A stretch of DNA of 64,000 nt, taken from positions 116,338 to 180,337 of the forward strand of contig NZ_FQVF01000011.1 of the NCBI RefSeq assembly GCF_900129155.1, read 5' to 3'. Positions 56,502 through 64,000 of the stretch are shown here, piece by piece. This DNA comes from Marinomonas polaris DSM 16579 (GTDB taxonomy: Bacteria > Pseudomonadota > Gammaproteobacteria > Pseudomonadales > Marinomonadaceae). Both the position numbers and the translations under genes were made by a program. The notes under the pieces were generated by a model, which saw only the letters and a list, made by a program, of their open reading frames with translations, was not told where the DNA came from and made no database searches. Positions within the stretch are counted from its first letter, which is position 1; every line of letters starts with the position of its first letter.

Positions 56502-58172
56502 ATGCTGACCAGCATCGCTATTTCCAACTTCGCCATTGTTGAATCCCTAGAATTGGAGTTCAAGAAAGGTATGACCGTGATTTCAGGTGAAACAGGGGCA
56601 GGTAAATCCATCATGGTGGATGCCTTGTCACTTTGTTTAGGTGATCGTACCGATGCTGCTGTCGTAAGACATGGGCAAAAAAGAGCAGATATCAGCGCAA
56701 GCTTTGATATACAAAACTATCCACACGTACATAAATGGCTAGAAGAAAGAGATCTAGAACACGATCAACATTGCATATTACGCCGTGTTATCAGCAAAGA
56801 AGGTCGTTCTAAGGCTTACATAAATGGTCGCCCTTGCACGCTAAGCGATCTAAAAGACGTTGGTAGCCAATTAGTTGATATCCATGGCCAACACGAGCAT
56901 CAGTCATTACTCAAAAAGAATGCCCAAAGACAACAAGTTGATGAATATGGCCGACTCACTGAGCTAAGTAAAAAAGTCAGTCAGCAATACGCAACATGGC
57001 GACAACTAAAAGAAGAATTGTCTGCTCAGCAGAATCGCTCATCAGAACAAGATGCCAAAATCCAACTATTGTCTTATCAAGCACAAGAGCTGCAGCAGCT
57101 TGATCTAAAAGAAGGCGAAATCGAAGAATTAGAGAACGAGCAAGCGTTTTTGTCGAACATTGCCGATTCACAATTTAAAGCCTATCAAGCCAGCGGTATT
57201 TTGATAGACAGCGACGAAGGCAATATTTGCTCTTTGTTGCATCAAGCAATTAATAGCGCCAGCCAAATTCGTCCAGCCACAAAAGAATTAGAAAATGCGT
57301 TAGAAATGATGAATGTAGCCCTAATTCAGGCACAAGAAGCGGCAGATAGTTTGCATCACTACCAAGATACTTTGGAGCAAAATCCTGAACGTCTTATCGA
57401 TATAGAGCGTCGCTTATCTGATATTTACGATACCGCTCGCAAACACAGAACCTTACCAGAAGGACTTTTATCCTTACGAGAAAGTGTGGAAGCAGAACTG
57501 GATAGCTTACAAGGCAGCGAAGAAAGCCTAGAGTCATTAAAAGAAAAAGAAGAGCTAGCCTACGAAAAGCTTACTGCGCTTGCCACCACATTGACCGAAA
57601 AACGCATTATCGCAAAAGACGAACTAGCACAAAAAGTTGAAGAACAAATACATGGATTGGGTATGCCATATGCGCGTTTTTTTATTCAATGCCAACCACT
57701 AAACCAAGTCTCGGCAAATGGTTTTGAAGACATCGAATATATGATCGCATCCAACCCAGGCCAACCTGCTCAACCATTACGCAAAGTTGCCTCAGGTGGT
57801 GAGTTGTCACGTATTAGTTTGGGCATTCAAGTGGTTACCGCACACACCTCCATTATCCCAACATTGGTATTTGATGAAGTAGATGTGGGCATCAGCGGTG
57901 GTATTGCTGAAGTCGTTGGCCGCATGCTGCGCTCTGTAGGCAAACGCGGACAAGTCTTTTGTGTGACTCACTTGGCGCAAGTGGCAGCGCAAGGCAATCA
58001 GCATCTACGAGTCAGTAAACTGGTTGAAGATGAAGCAACTTCCTCTCAGGTCGAGCTACTCAAGGATCAAGACCGCACACAAGAGATCGCACGTTTATTA
58101 GGTGGATTAGAACTTACCGAACAAACCTTAGCTCACGCTCGCGAAATGCTTAGAAATGTTCAACTGCAGTAG
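56502..58172 (+). CDS. recN: DNA repair protein RecN
   Basis: 556 residues, SMC-like. Walker A SGETGAGKSIM near the N-terminus, ISKEGRSKAYINGRPCTL, VDIHGQHEHQSLL, long central coiled coils, then signature VASGGELSRISLGIQ and Walker B PTLVFDEVDVGISGG, and the CVTHLAQVAAQG segment. It acts early in double-strand break repair. ATG 56502 has GGAG six bases upstream. Damage control is likely through the SOS-like box. Confidence 0.97.
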   Translation: MLTSIAISNFAIVESLELEFKKGMTVISGETGAGKSIMVDALSLCLGDRTDAAVVRHGQKRADISASFDIQNYPHVHKWLEERDLEHDQHCILRRVISKEGRSKAYINGRPCTLSDLKDVGSQLVDIHGQHEHQSLLKKNAQRQQVDEYGRLTELSKKVSQQYATWRQLKEELSAQQNRSSEQDAKIQLLSYQAQELQQLDLKEGEIEELENEQAFLSNIADSQFKAYQASGILIDSDEGNICSLLHQAINSASQIRPATKELENALEMMNVALIQAQEAADSLHHYQDTLEQNPERLIDIERRLSDIYDTARKHRTLPEGLLSLRESVEAELDSLQGSEESLESLKEKEELAYEKLTALATTLTEKRIIAKDELAQKVEEQIHGLGMPYARFFIQCQPLNQVSANGFEDIEYMIASNPGQPAQPLRKVASGGELSRISLGIQVVTAHTSIIPTLVFDEVDVGISGGIAEVVGRMLRSVGKRGQVFCVTHLAQVAAQGNQHLRVSKLVEDEATSSQVELLKDQDRTQEIARLLGGLELTEQTLAHAREMLRNVQLQ

Positions 58173-58207
58173 CGCTTCATTTAGATAAAATAGAAACTAA
58201 AACAAAA

Positions 58208-58237
58208 AAGGGCCTAAACTCTGCTATTTAGGCCCTT
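58208..58237. terminator. Bidirectional terminator (recN / fur)
   Basis: An 11-bp perfect stem (58208-58218 with 58227-58237), preceded by an A run, between convergent recN and fur. Confidence 0.85.
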
Positions 58238-58267
58238 CTCATGCATTACCCTTAGGTAAACGAACTT

Positions 58268-58678
58268 TTATTTCTTCTTTGGACGCACGTAGATAATCAA
58301 GCTGTGATCTTCAATATCAAAACCATGCTCTTCTGCGATTTCACGCTGACGTTTTTCAATAATTGGATCAACGAATTCAATGACTTTGCCAGTTTCTAGA
58401 CAAATCATATGATCGTGATGGTCCCCCTTCGCCAACTCAAAAACAGCTGTTCCTGCTTCAAAATGGTGACGTTGCACCAAACCCGCAGTTTCAAACTGAG
58501 TTAGCACACGGTAAACTGTCGCCAAACCAACATCTTCACCTTGATCAAGTAGAGTGCGATACACATCATCAGCACTCATATGGCGGTCGCCCGCACCTTC
58601 AAGAATTTGTAAAATTTTCACTCGTGGTAGAGTTACCTTGAGTCCCGCTTTCTTTAGCTCTTGATTTTCGCTAGTCAT
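58268..58678 (-). CDS. fur: Ferric uptake regulator
   Basis: 136 residues. Winged helix with TLPRVKILQILEG and DVGLATVYRVLTQFE, metal-site GDHHDHMICLETGKVIEF, and a short C-terminus. The second Cys of the E. coli CxxC zinc pair is replaced (ICLET), as in several Oceanospirillales and pseudomonads. Iron-loaded Fur represses iron uptake genes. A Fur-box-like dyad lies just upstream, suggesting autoregulation. Confidence 0.96.
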   Translation of the reverse strand: MTSENQELKKAGLKVTLPRVKILQILEGAGDRHMSADDVYRTLLDQGEDVGLATVYRVLTQFETAGLVQRHHFEAGTAVFELAKGDHHDHMICLETGKVIEFVDPIIEKRQREIAEEHGFDIEDHSLIIYVRPKKK

Positions 58679-58702
58679 GAGTCATTCTCTATTCGATCTT
58701 GT

Positions 58703-58719
58703 TGATAATTACTTTATCA
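58703..58719. promoter_or_regulatory. Fur-box-like dyad between fur and bamE
   Basis: TGATAA-N5-TTATCA, part of the GATAATGATAATCATTATC-type consensus, 25 bp upstream of fur and also in front of bamE. Confidence 0.5.
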
Positions 58720-58747
58720 TTAGCACACCGGAGTAAGGATAATACAA

Positions 58748-59065
58748 ATGAAAAAATCAGTTTTAATATTATGCGCAGCACTTTCACTTAGCGCATGCAG
58801 TTTATTTCCACCACCTTACAAGGTTCCAGTAACACAAGGAAACCTTGTAACGAAGGAACAACTATCACAGTTACAAATTGGCATGTCTGAATCTCAGGTC
58901 ACTTACCTACTGGGTAACCCCATGTTAAGAGACACTTTCAAGCCAGACGAATGGCATTACCTATATACAGTTCTATACGCAACACCAGACACCAAGAAAA
59001 GTGATGCAAACGACCTAGTGCTAATTTTTAGCGACGGCGTTTTAACACAAATCAAAAACAACTAA
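58748..59065 (+). CDS. bamE: Outer membrane assembly lipoprotein BamE (SmpA/OmlA)
   Basis: 105 residues. Lipoprotein signal with lipobox LSAC at about residue 17, then the BamE domain: QGNLVTKEQLSQLQIGMS, VTYLLGNPML and DEWHYLY. Component of the BAM complex that inserts outer membrane proteins. Divergent from fur, the usual arrangement in gammaproteobacteria. Its last four bases overlap the convergent rnfH gene. Confidence 0.94.
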   Translation: MKKSVLILCAALSLSACSLFPPPYKVPVTQGNLVTKEQLSQLQIGMSESQVTYLLGNPMLRDTFKPDEWHYLYTVLYATPDTKKSDANDLVLIFSDGVLTQIKNN

Positions 59066-59346
59066 TCTTTAGTTGTTTTTGCTGCACGGTTGGCCCTAGC
59101 TTGTTTTGGGTCAACCTTCAGCTCACGATACAACTCAACTCGCTCGCCTTCTTTTAACTCTTGCTCTTCTGCATTTCGCACGGCTTTACCGAAGATACCC
59201 ACTTTTACGGTCTCCACATCCACATCAGGAAAGAAAACTTGGATATTCGAACGGCGCACAGCATCGCGCACGGTACAACCATCTTCAACCTCTAGAGCAA
59301 TAATTTTTTGCTTCTCAGGCAAAGCATAAGCTACTTCAACTCTCAT
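59062..59346 (-). CDS. rnfH: RnfH family protein
   Basis: 94 residues with a ubiquitin-like (beta-grasp) fold: MRVEVAYALPEKQKI at the start, GIFGKAVR and EGERVELYRELKVDPKQARA near the end. Role unsettled, linked by name to the Rnf complex and by neighbourhood to ratA. ATG 59346 is one base past the ratA stop, so translation is coupled; longer upstream starts would run into ratA. Confidence 0.92.
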   Translation of the reverse strand: MRVEVAYALPEKQKIIALEVEDGCTVRDAVRRSNIQVFFPDVDVETVKVGIFGKAVRNAEEQELKEGERVELYRELKVDPKQARANRAAKTTKD

Positions 59347-59347
59347 A

Positions 59348-59779
59348 CTATTCACCGTATACCACTTTTGCACGCTTGCTAAAAGAATCCACCATCGTAT
59401 TGGCAATTTGGCTAAACACGCCGCCAAAGGCAAATTTCAGCATACCGCTTAATTCAAACTCAATACTCAGCATGATTTTACAACTCGTCGGAGACAACTC
59501 CGTGAAAGTCCATACGCCATGCAAACTCTTAAACGGCCCTTTTACCAAGGTCATCTCTATTCGACTAAAATCTTCCAGAAAGTTCCTCGTGGTAAAAGAT
59601 TGTCTAACTGGTCCCTTACCTACATCCAAAGACGCAACGATTTCCGTTGGCGTTTTTGAAATTAATGTAGAACTCAAACACCCAGGTAAAAACTCAGGAT
59701 AACCGTCGATGTCATTTACCAAGGCAAACATTTGCTCGCAACTGTAATTAACATGTGCGAAGCGTTCTATATGACTCAA
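59348..59779 (-). CDS. ratA: RatA/COQ10-like START-domain protein
   Basis: 143 residues of the START/polyketide cyclase type: MFALVNDIDGYPEFLPGC, VKGPFKSLHGVW and FGGVFSQIANTMVDSFSKRA. E. coli RatA is reported to block ribosome subunit joining, while the eukaryotic relative Coq10 binds quinone. The start is a TTG at 59779 with AGGAG six bases upstream; that ribosome site lies within the last codons of the upstream transporter gene. Confidence 0.92.
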   Translation of the reverse strand: MSHIERFAHVNYSCEQMFALVNDIDGYPEFLPGCLSSTLISKTPTEIVASLDVGKGPVRQSFTTRNFLEDFSRIEMTLVKGPFKSLHGVWTFTELSPTSCKIMLSIEFELSGMLKFAFGGVFSQIANTMVDSFSKRAKVVYGE

Positions 59780-59780
59780 A

Positions 59781-61139
59781 CTACACTCCTATCCAGCCAG
59801 CAAGGGTAATCACAATCATTGCTGGAATACTTATGTATTTCAATGTCTTATACCACCATTGAAAATGATTTGCTTGTTTTGTGATCATCTCATTTTGCAA
59901 CATGGAATGTGGAATAAACCAAGCCACCAAAACAGACAGCAAAATAGCTCCCACTGGTAAAAGAATCAAAGACGTAAATTCATCTAACAATTCAAAGAAA
60001 TTCAGCCCAAAGACAATTTTGCTGTCCCAATGATTAAAAGACAACAGCACCGCAATACCAACAAACCAAACGGCAATCCCCATCAGTAGCGCGGCTTTCA
60101 AACGGGCGATATAAAATTTTTCATGCAGCCAAGCAACGAACAATTCTAACATGGATATGGCTGACGTAAGAGCAGCAACCACAAGTAATAAAAAGAACAC
60201 TCCTGCAAAAAACTGACCGCCTGGTAAACTACCAAAAATGATAGGCAAAGACACAAAGGTCAAACTTGGCCCAGCTTCGACATCAATATTAAACGAGAAC
60301 ACCAATGGAAAAATAACCAAACCTGCCAAAATAGCCACTAGCAGATCCACACCAACAACTATGCTACAAGCTCGGGCAATAGACATACGCTTACTCATAT
60401 AAGCGCCATAAGCAAACATTGCACCCATTCCGACACTCAAACTGAACAAAGCAAGTCCAACTGCAGATAAGACAACCTCAAAGGTAATATCCTGCCAAGA
60501 CCAACGAAACATAAAGTTCAGCGCTTCATTCATATTACCAATAGTCATGGAATAAAATGCTAACAACAGTAACATCACTACCAAAATCGGTAACAAAATC
60601 CGTACTACAGCAGACAAACCACGCGTCACCGACTGTCCGACGGTTAACACCACCAATCCCATAAATACAGAATGCCATAACAACATTTCTGTCGGTGTTG
60701 CTAACAAATTATCAAACATGCTGGCCGCGCCAACTTGCGTGATGTCTTTAAAGTCGCCAGACACCGCACGATCCAAATAAGCAAGAGACCAGCCCGCAAT
60801 CACACTATAAAAAGTCAGAATCAGAAACCCCGTTATACCAGCTAACCAAGGCACAAACACCCAAGCCGGATGAACAATACGGCGCTCACTTAAATCGTTT
60901 ACCGTATCAATTGGGTTAGAACGAACCGTGCGACCCAAAGCGACTTCCGCCATTAACACAGGCAAACCAACGAGTAACAAACATAAGCAATACACCAACA
61001 AAAATGCACCGCCACCGTTTTGTCCGAGCACATAAGGAAACTTCCAAATATTCCCTAATCCCACTGCCGATCCACTGGCCGCAAAAATAAATATCCACGG
61101 ACTTGACCAGATACCTTGTAAACATCTACTTTCCGGCAT
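59781..61139 (-). CDS. Sodium-dependent transporter, SNF/NSS family
   Basis: 452 residues, about eleven membrane helices, LeuT-type fold. Helix 1 has ASGSAVGLGNIWKFPYVLGQ with the unwound sodium and substrate site, followed by GGGAFLLVY. Substrates are usually amino acids. ATG 61139 is chosen, with GAG nine bases upstream; a TTG at 61160 would add seven residues. Its stop is one base before the ratA start. Confidence 0.9.
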   Translation of the reverse strand: MPESRCLQGIWSSPWIFIFAASGSAVGLGNIWKFPYVLGQNGGGAFLLVYCLCLLLVGLPVLMAEVALGRTVRSNPIDTVNDLSERRIVHPAWVFVPWLAGITGFLILTFYSVIAGWSLAYLDRAVSGDFKDITQVGAASMFDNLLATPTEMLLWHSVFMGLVVLTVGQSVTRGLSAVVRILLPILVVMLLLLAFYSMTIGNMNEALNFMFRWSWQDITFEVVLSAVGLALFSLSVGMGAMFAYGAYMSKRMSIARACSIVVGVDLLVAILAGLVIFPLVFSFNIDVEAGPSLTFVSLPIIFGSLPGGQFFAGVFFLLLVVAALTSAISMLELFVAWLHEKFYIARLKAALLMGIAVWFVGIAVLLSFNHWDSKIVFGLNFFELLDEFTSLILLPVGAILLSVLVAWFIPHSMLQNEMITKQANHFQWWYKTLKYISIPAMIVITLAGWIGV

Positions 61140-61320
61140 AAATTTAGGCTCTAAATACACAAGATGTGTTTAAGGATAGGAATAAAACGTAAACGTGGCC
61201 AACACATCCGCGCTACCTAACCTGACAAATTAATTAACAAGTGCGAATTTTCCAACATTCAGGCGCATACCTCAAGAAAAGCATAGGTTTTTGCCACTAT
61301 CGACCGTATAATTTGTAACT

Positions 61321-61800
61321 ATGAGTAAAGTAAAGAAAAAATCCACCAGCACGGGCACCATCGCGCTTAACAAACGTGCAAAATACGACTACTTTGTCGA
61401 CCAGAAGTTCGAAGCCGGTTTGGTTTTGTCTGGTTGGGAAGTAAAAAGCCTGCGCGAAGGCAAAGCCCAATTAGTAGACGCATTCGTCATCATCCATCAA
61501 AACGAAGCGTGGCTCGTCGGTGCGCGTATTACGCCACTGCTTAGTGCCTCAACGCATGTCGTTTGTGAACCAATGCGCCAACGCAAATTGCTTTTAAACC
61601 GCAAAGAGCTTGAACGCATCATCCAAGTCACCGAGCAAAAAGGCAAAACTTGTGCGGCCATGGCGCTGTACTGGAAAGGCAACAAAATCAAATGCGAAGT
61701 CGCCTTGGTAACAGGTAAAAAAGAACACGATAAACGTGATACCGAGCGTGATCGTGATTGGTCAAGAGACAAAGAACGACTAATGAAACACAATGCTTAA
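61321..61800 (+). CDS. smpB: SsrA-binding protein SmpB
   Basis: 159 residues. [20 protein letters not shown] opens the beta barrel, then [14 protein letters not shown] and the C-terminal basic tail ([20 protein letters not shown]) which mimics a codon-anticodon in the ribosome. Binds tmRNA for trans-translation and is encoded directly before ssrA. Weak ribosome site. Confidence 0.97.
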   Translation: MSKVKKKSTSTGTIALNKRAKYDYFVDQKFEAGLVLSGWEVKSLREGKAQLVDAFVIIHQNEAWLVGARITPLLSASTHVVCEPMRQRKLLLNRKELERIIQVTEQKGKTCAAMALYWKGNKIKCEVALVTGKKEHDKRDTERDRDWSRDKERLMKHNA

Positions 61801-61847
61801 TAGACGCCATTCAAAATTAGGTTGAATTAAGCATTTCAGCGTTATCT

Positions 61848-61874
61848 CTAGCGTAAGCAGATTGTTTGCGCTAG
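61848..61874. terminator. Hairpin between smpB and ssrA
   Basis: An 11-bp stem with two wobbles (61848-61858 with 61864-61874) and a five-base loop, without a T tract. It lies 16 bp before ssrA, so it may end smpB mRNA or overlap the ssrA promoter. Confidence 0.5.
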
Positions 61875-61890
61875 ACTAACGTTACTTTTT

Positions 61891-62252
61891 GGGGGCGACA
61901 TGGTTTCGACGTCGGTTACAAACCCAAAGGTGCATGTCGAGAGTGATGCGTGATCTCGTTAATCCCCCGCATCAATTTTATAGTCGCAAACGACGAAAAC
62001 TACGCTTTAGCAGCCTAAACCGCTGCTAGTGTGCTGCCCTCAGGTTGCTTGTAGCCAGAGATTCTGCAGTATCATAAATTACAAGATGCTAACTGATGCC
62101 CCGCCTAGGGATAAGGTTCTAAGACTAAGTAGGCTCGCCATTAACACCCTGTCCTTCGGGCGGTTCGTGGTCAAATAATAGAAGTGACTATGCATGTAGA
62201 GCCGATGGCAGAGGACTGACGGACGGGGGTTCGACCCCCCCCGCCTCCACCA
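61891..62252 (+). ncRNA. ssrA: Transfer-messenger RNA (tmRNA)
   Basis: Standard one-piece tmRNA. The 5' end GGGGGCG pairs with CGCCTCC before the encoded 3' ACCA, with the usual G3-U wobble, and the T arm GGGGGTTCGACCCCC is at 62225-62239. The tag frame starts at the resume codon GCA (61986) and reads ANDENYALAA before TAA at 62016-62018. Pseudoknot-forming G and C blocks fill the rest. It rescues stalled ribosomes with SmpB. Confidence 0.97.
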
Positions 62253-62322
62253 ATTAAACGGTTGTTTTTAGAAGGGTTTGCACTTTTTAAAAGGAACTGG
62301 ATGCACGTATGAAGCATCAAAT

Positions 62323-62352
62323 AAAAAGCCACCCATTAAGGTGGTTTTTTTT
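62323..62352 (+). terminator. Terminator after ssrA
   Basis: CCACC (62329-62333) pairs with GGTGG (62340-62344), with an A run before and eight T after. Confidence 0.8.
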
Positions 62353-62400
62353 GCTTTGGACTAAGGTTCGTTAAGTAAAGTTATGGAGGAGCTCTGATCA

Positions 62401-62985
62401 ATGCCAACTTGTTGGATCATCGCAGGCCCAAATGGTGCAGGGAAAACAACCTTTGCCCTAGAGTTTTTACCTCAAGTGGCGAATTGCTCTAGCTTCATAA
62501 ATGCAGACTTAATCGCTGCAGGCTTATCTCCATTAGCTCCCGAGAAAGAACTTGTCGCAGCAAGTCGTATATTCCTCTCAGAAATACGTGCAAATATTAA
62601 AAAGAGAAAAGATTTTGCTGTCGAAACGACACTATCAGGAAAGAGCTACCTAAAACTCATTAAGCAACTGCAAGAAGACAACTGGCGAGTAGAACTAATT
62701 TATCTTGCACTACCTAATATCGAAGTATCTAGCTTTCGAGTTGCCGAGCGTGTTGCTCATGGTGGTCATAACATTCCAAGTAACGATATTATTCGTCGTT
62801 TCCCAAGAAGCTTAGCAAATTTATTGGATCTTTTTTCGTACCAAGTAGATCAATGTCAATGCTATATGAACGCGAACGAAGAACCGATATTACTGTTTGA
62901 GCAGCATGGAAAAAATCGCATTATTTATCAACAAGATGTACTCAGAAAATTAATGATAGAGGCCAATTATGACAACTCAATCTAA
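62401..62985 (+). CDS. Zeta-toxin-like P-loop kinase
   Basis: 194 residues. Walker [13 protein letters not shown] at 8-19, then [13 protein letters not shown], the [13 protein letters not shown] strand and [14 protein letters not shown], the pattern of chromosomal zeta-toxin-family AAA proteins. Classic zeta toxins phosphorylate UDP-N-acetylglucosamine; activity of this small branch is not established. GGAG lies about 12 bases before the ATG. The next small gene overlaps its end. Located 49 bp past the ssrA terminator, a common site for mobile cargo. Confidence 0.8.
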   Translation: MPTCWIIAGPNGAGKTTFALEFLPQVANCSSFINADLIAAGLSPLAPEKELVAASRIFLSEIRANIKKRKDFAVETTLSGKSYLKLIKQLQEDNWRVELIYLALPNIEVSSFRVAERVAHGGHNIPSNDIIRRFPRSLANLLDLFSYQVDQCQCYMNANEEPILLFEQHGKNRIIYQQDVLRKLMIEANYDNSI

Positions 62986-63136
62986 AAACCCAATGGTACA
63001 ATCCACACAAGACATTCTAAAAAAAGCAGTAAAAGCAGCGTTAGAGCGTAAACAAAAACTAGGTCAATACAGTGTCATGTGGAAAGAAAATAAAATTGTC
63101 ACTCAAGGCGAAGACGCTCCTCAAATTCAAAAGTAA
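62969..63136 (+). CDS. Small partner protein of the zeta-toxin-like gene
   Basis: 55 residues, too short for usual gene calls. It starts with ATG at 62969, overlapping the last 17 bases of the kinase gene in another frame, and ends with TAA at 63134-63136; GAGG lies upstream inside the kinase gene. The peptide is basic and mostly helical ([20 protein letters not shown]) with a short C-terminal strand and acidic end. Overlap implies translational coupling. It could be an antitoxin or accessory factor; I recall similar small genes next to related kinases but cannot verify this. Confidence 0.65.
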   Translation: MTTQSKNPMVQSTQDILKKAVKAALERKQKLGQYSVMWKENKIVTQGEDAPQIQK

Positions 63137-63269
63137 ATTGTTTCTAAGGCCTTAAGCTAATTTATGGACTGCCGTGAGGCTAGGCCTGTATTTTCATTAA
63201 AAACTCCCCCGACCACTTCATTTCGAATTAAATATCCTTTTCTTGCCACTTGCCAAAAATAGCGACTAG

Positions 63270-63449
63270 ACCAGAGAAAACCTTTACACTTTTCAAATTG
63301 CTCGTCAGCGAGTGCAAAAACAGTTAGACGGCTTGGTTGCTATCATCTCAGACAACAAGAACTACCGAGACATGACCATACCCGTTCAAGACTTGAGCAA
63401 ACTTAAAATAATTGGCCGAGTTGTGTGGTCAGGCCATCCAATGATTTAG
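63270..63449 (+). pseudogene. Remnant of an S24/LexA-like phage repressor C-terminus
   Basis: The frame gives 59 residues after an in-frame stop at 63267. Read in order they look like the end of an S24 peptidase domain: ENLYTFQIARQRVQKQLDG (with a Lys where the catalytic Lys sits), VAIISDNKNYRD, and KIIGRVVWSGHPM. No start or DNA-binding domain is found upstream, so this is a broken gene, a trace of a former prophage or plasmid-like element next to ssrA. The rest of 63137-63269 shows nothing recognisable. Confidence 0.6.
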
Positions 63450-63461
63450 GGGAGTACTAGC

Positions 63462-63935
63462 ATGGAAGATAAAAAGAAAGACTTTCACTTTTGGATATTT
63501 CTATTCGTATCAGTTATATGGAGCATTAGAGTTTTTTGGCTTCTAATTGAGGATCAGTATTCATCTAGTTTCAATAGCCAAATGCCATTAAATGAAGTTG
63601 GCGACTTCTTATCTGGCTCATTTAGCCCTCTTGCCTTTGCATGGCTTGCTTACGGTTATTGGATGCAGAATAAAGAGATATCAATGAACAGAGAAGAACT
63701 AATGATCAGCAGAAAAGCCCTAGAAGCACAGGCAAAAGAGCTGGCAAATTCAGTAGATCAGCAAAAATACATGGCTGCTATTGCTAAGCAAGAAATAGAA
63801 TATAACAAAGCCTTAAACTTAGAAAGAAAAGTTGAAAATAGTATAAAGCATCTCCCTCTAATATGCTGGAATTCATTTAAGTCAGCAAAATCTAATGATA
63901 AAGTACAAGAAAACAATAAAACAATAAAATTATAA
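63462..63935 (+). CDS. Membrane protein of unknown function with coiled coil
   Basis: 157 residues. Two membrane helices at about 9-28 and 50-70 with DFLSGSFSPLAFAWLAYGYW in the second, then a long coiled coil at about 75-130 and a polar tail. GGGGAG lies upstream of the ATG. The layout occurs in many uncharacterised accessory-region proteins, some near defence genes; no function can be given. The last codons and stop fall at the edge of the 8-bp repeat, so the C-terminus depends on repeat sequence. Confidence 0.65.
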   Translation: MEDKKKDFHFWIFLFVSVIWSIRVFWLLIEDQYSSSFNSQMPLNEVGDFLSGSFSPLAFAWLAYGYWMQNKEISMNREELMISRKALEAQAKELANSVDQQKYMAAIAKQEIEYNKALNLERKVENSIKHLPLICWNSFKSAKSNDKVQENNKTIKL

Positions 63936-64000
63936 AATTATAAAATTATAAAATTATAAAATTATAAAATTATAAAATTATAAAATTATAAAATTATAAA
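63926..64000. repeat. 8-bp tandem repeat (AAAATTAT)n running off the window
   Basis: At least nine perfect copies of AAAATTAT, continuing to the last base of the window. It starts inside the end of the preceding coding region. True length is unknown. Confidence 0.95.

Noticed and set aside
62221..62252. A separate tRNA gene
   Set aside because: The T arm and CCA end belong to the tRNA-like domain of ssrA, whose 5' half is at 61891.
1..64000. CRISPR arrays, insertion sequences, rRNA
   Set aside because: No regularly spaced repeats with unique spacers, no transposase gene and no rRNA signature were seen; the only tandem repeat is the 8-bp array at the right edge.

Overview
The window looks like chromosome of a marine gammaproteobacterium of the Oceanospirillales, most like Marinomonas. 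I base this on recall of gene orders and protein sequences, not on a search. Support comes from the core block grpE-dnaK-dnaJ, recN, fur, bamE, rnfH-ratA and smpB-ssrA, from the two-subunit pyruvate carboxylase with a divergent LysR gene, and from an AT-leaning composition. The left 37 kb is accessory catabolic DNA, the middle is mixed, and the right 15 kb is core.

Layout. 1-270: end of a LysR gene. 335-4355 (minus) and 4546-10366 (plus): a divergent cluster around an IclR regulator. It holds two related FAD dehydrogenases of the ketosteroid-dehydrogenase/fumarate-reductase type, a NIPSNAP protein, a metal-competent sugar-isomerase-like TIM barrel, a divergent shikimate-dehydrogenase-like protein and a TctCBA tricarboxylate-type transporter. 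10470-13726 (minus): type II 3-dehydroquinase, an auxin-efflux-type carrier, a GntR/FCD regulator and a second shikimate/quinate dehydrogenase whose cofactor loop looks NAD-type. 13986-15190 (minus): protocatechuate 4,5-dioxygenase ligAB copy 1. 15447-20641 (plus): a LysR regulator with two helix-turn-helix domains, ligC, an aldo-keto reductase, and a two-gene version of the dehydroshikimate dehydratase QuiC with domain order reversed and two metal ligands lost. 20747-25087: pycB-pycA and a LysR gene. 25365-28112: tandem soluble PAS-PAS chemoreceptors. 28187-33151 (minus): ligJ-ligK-galD/ligU-ligI-ligA-ligB copy 2. 33832-36675: a DctPQM TRAP transporter.

How it fits together. The genes trace a route from quinate/shikimate-like hydroaromatics through dehydroquinate and dehydroshikimate to protocatechuate. 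Ring cleavage at 4,5 then leads through LigC, LigI, the tautomerase, LigJ and LigK to pyruvate and oxaloacetate. Pyruvate carboxylase lies inside the region. Three transport systems and three chemoreceptors sit in or beside it. Which TIM barrel makes protocatechuate, and what the two flavoproteins and the NIPSNAP protein act on, are the open questions.

Right part. Peroxiredoxin, a membrane chemoreceptor, a MocR regulator, PilZ and DUF501 proteins, the glpK / glpR / glpD glycerol regulon with visible GlpR-type operators, a TSUP permease, a long-form GAPDH, and an orphan structured transcript candidate at about 48850-48993. Then come the heat-shock operon genes with good sigma-32 promoters, recN with an SOS-like box, fur with a Fur-box-like repeat, and smpB-ssrA. 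Downstream of ssrA are a zeta-toxin-like P-loop gene with a tiny partner, the remnant of an S24/LexA-like repressor, a membrane protein, and an 8-bp tandem repeat running off the window end. No CRISPR array, intact insertion sequence, rRNA or tRNA was seen.
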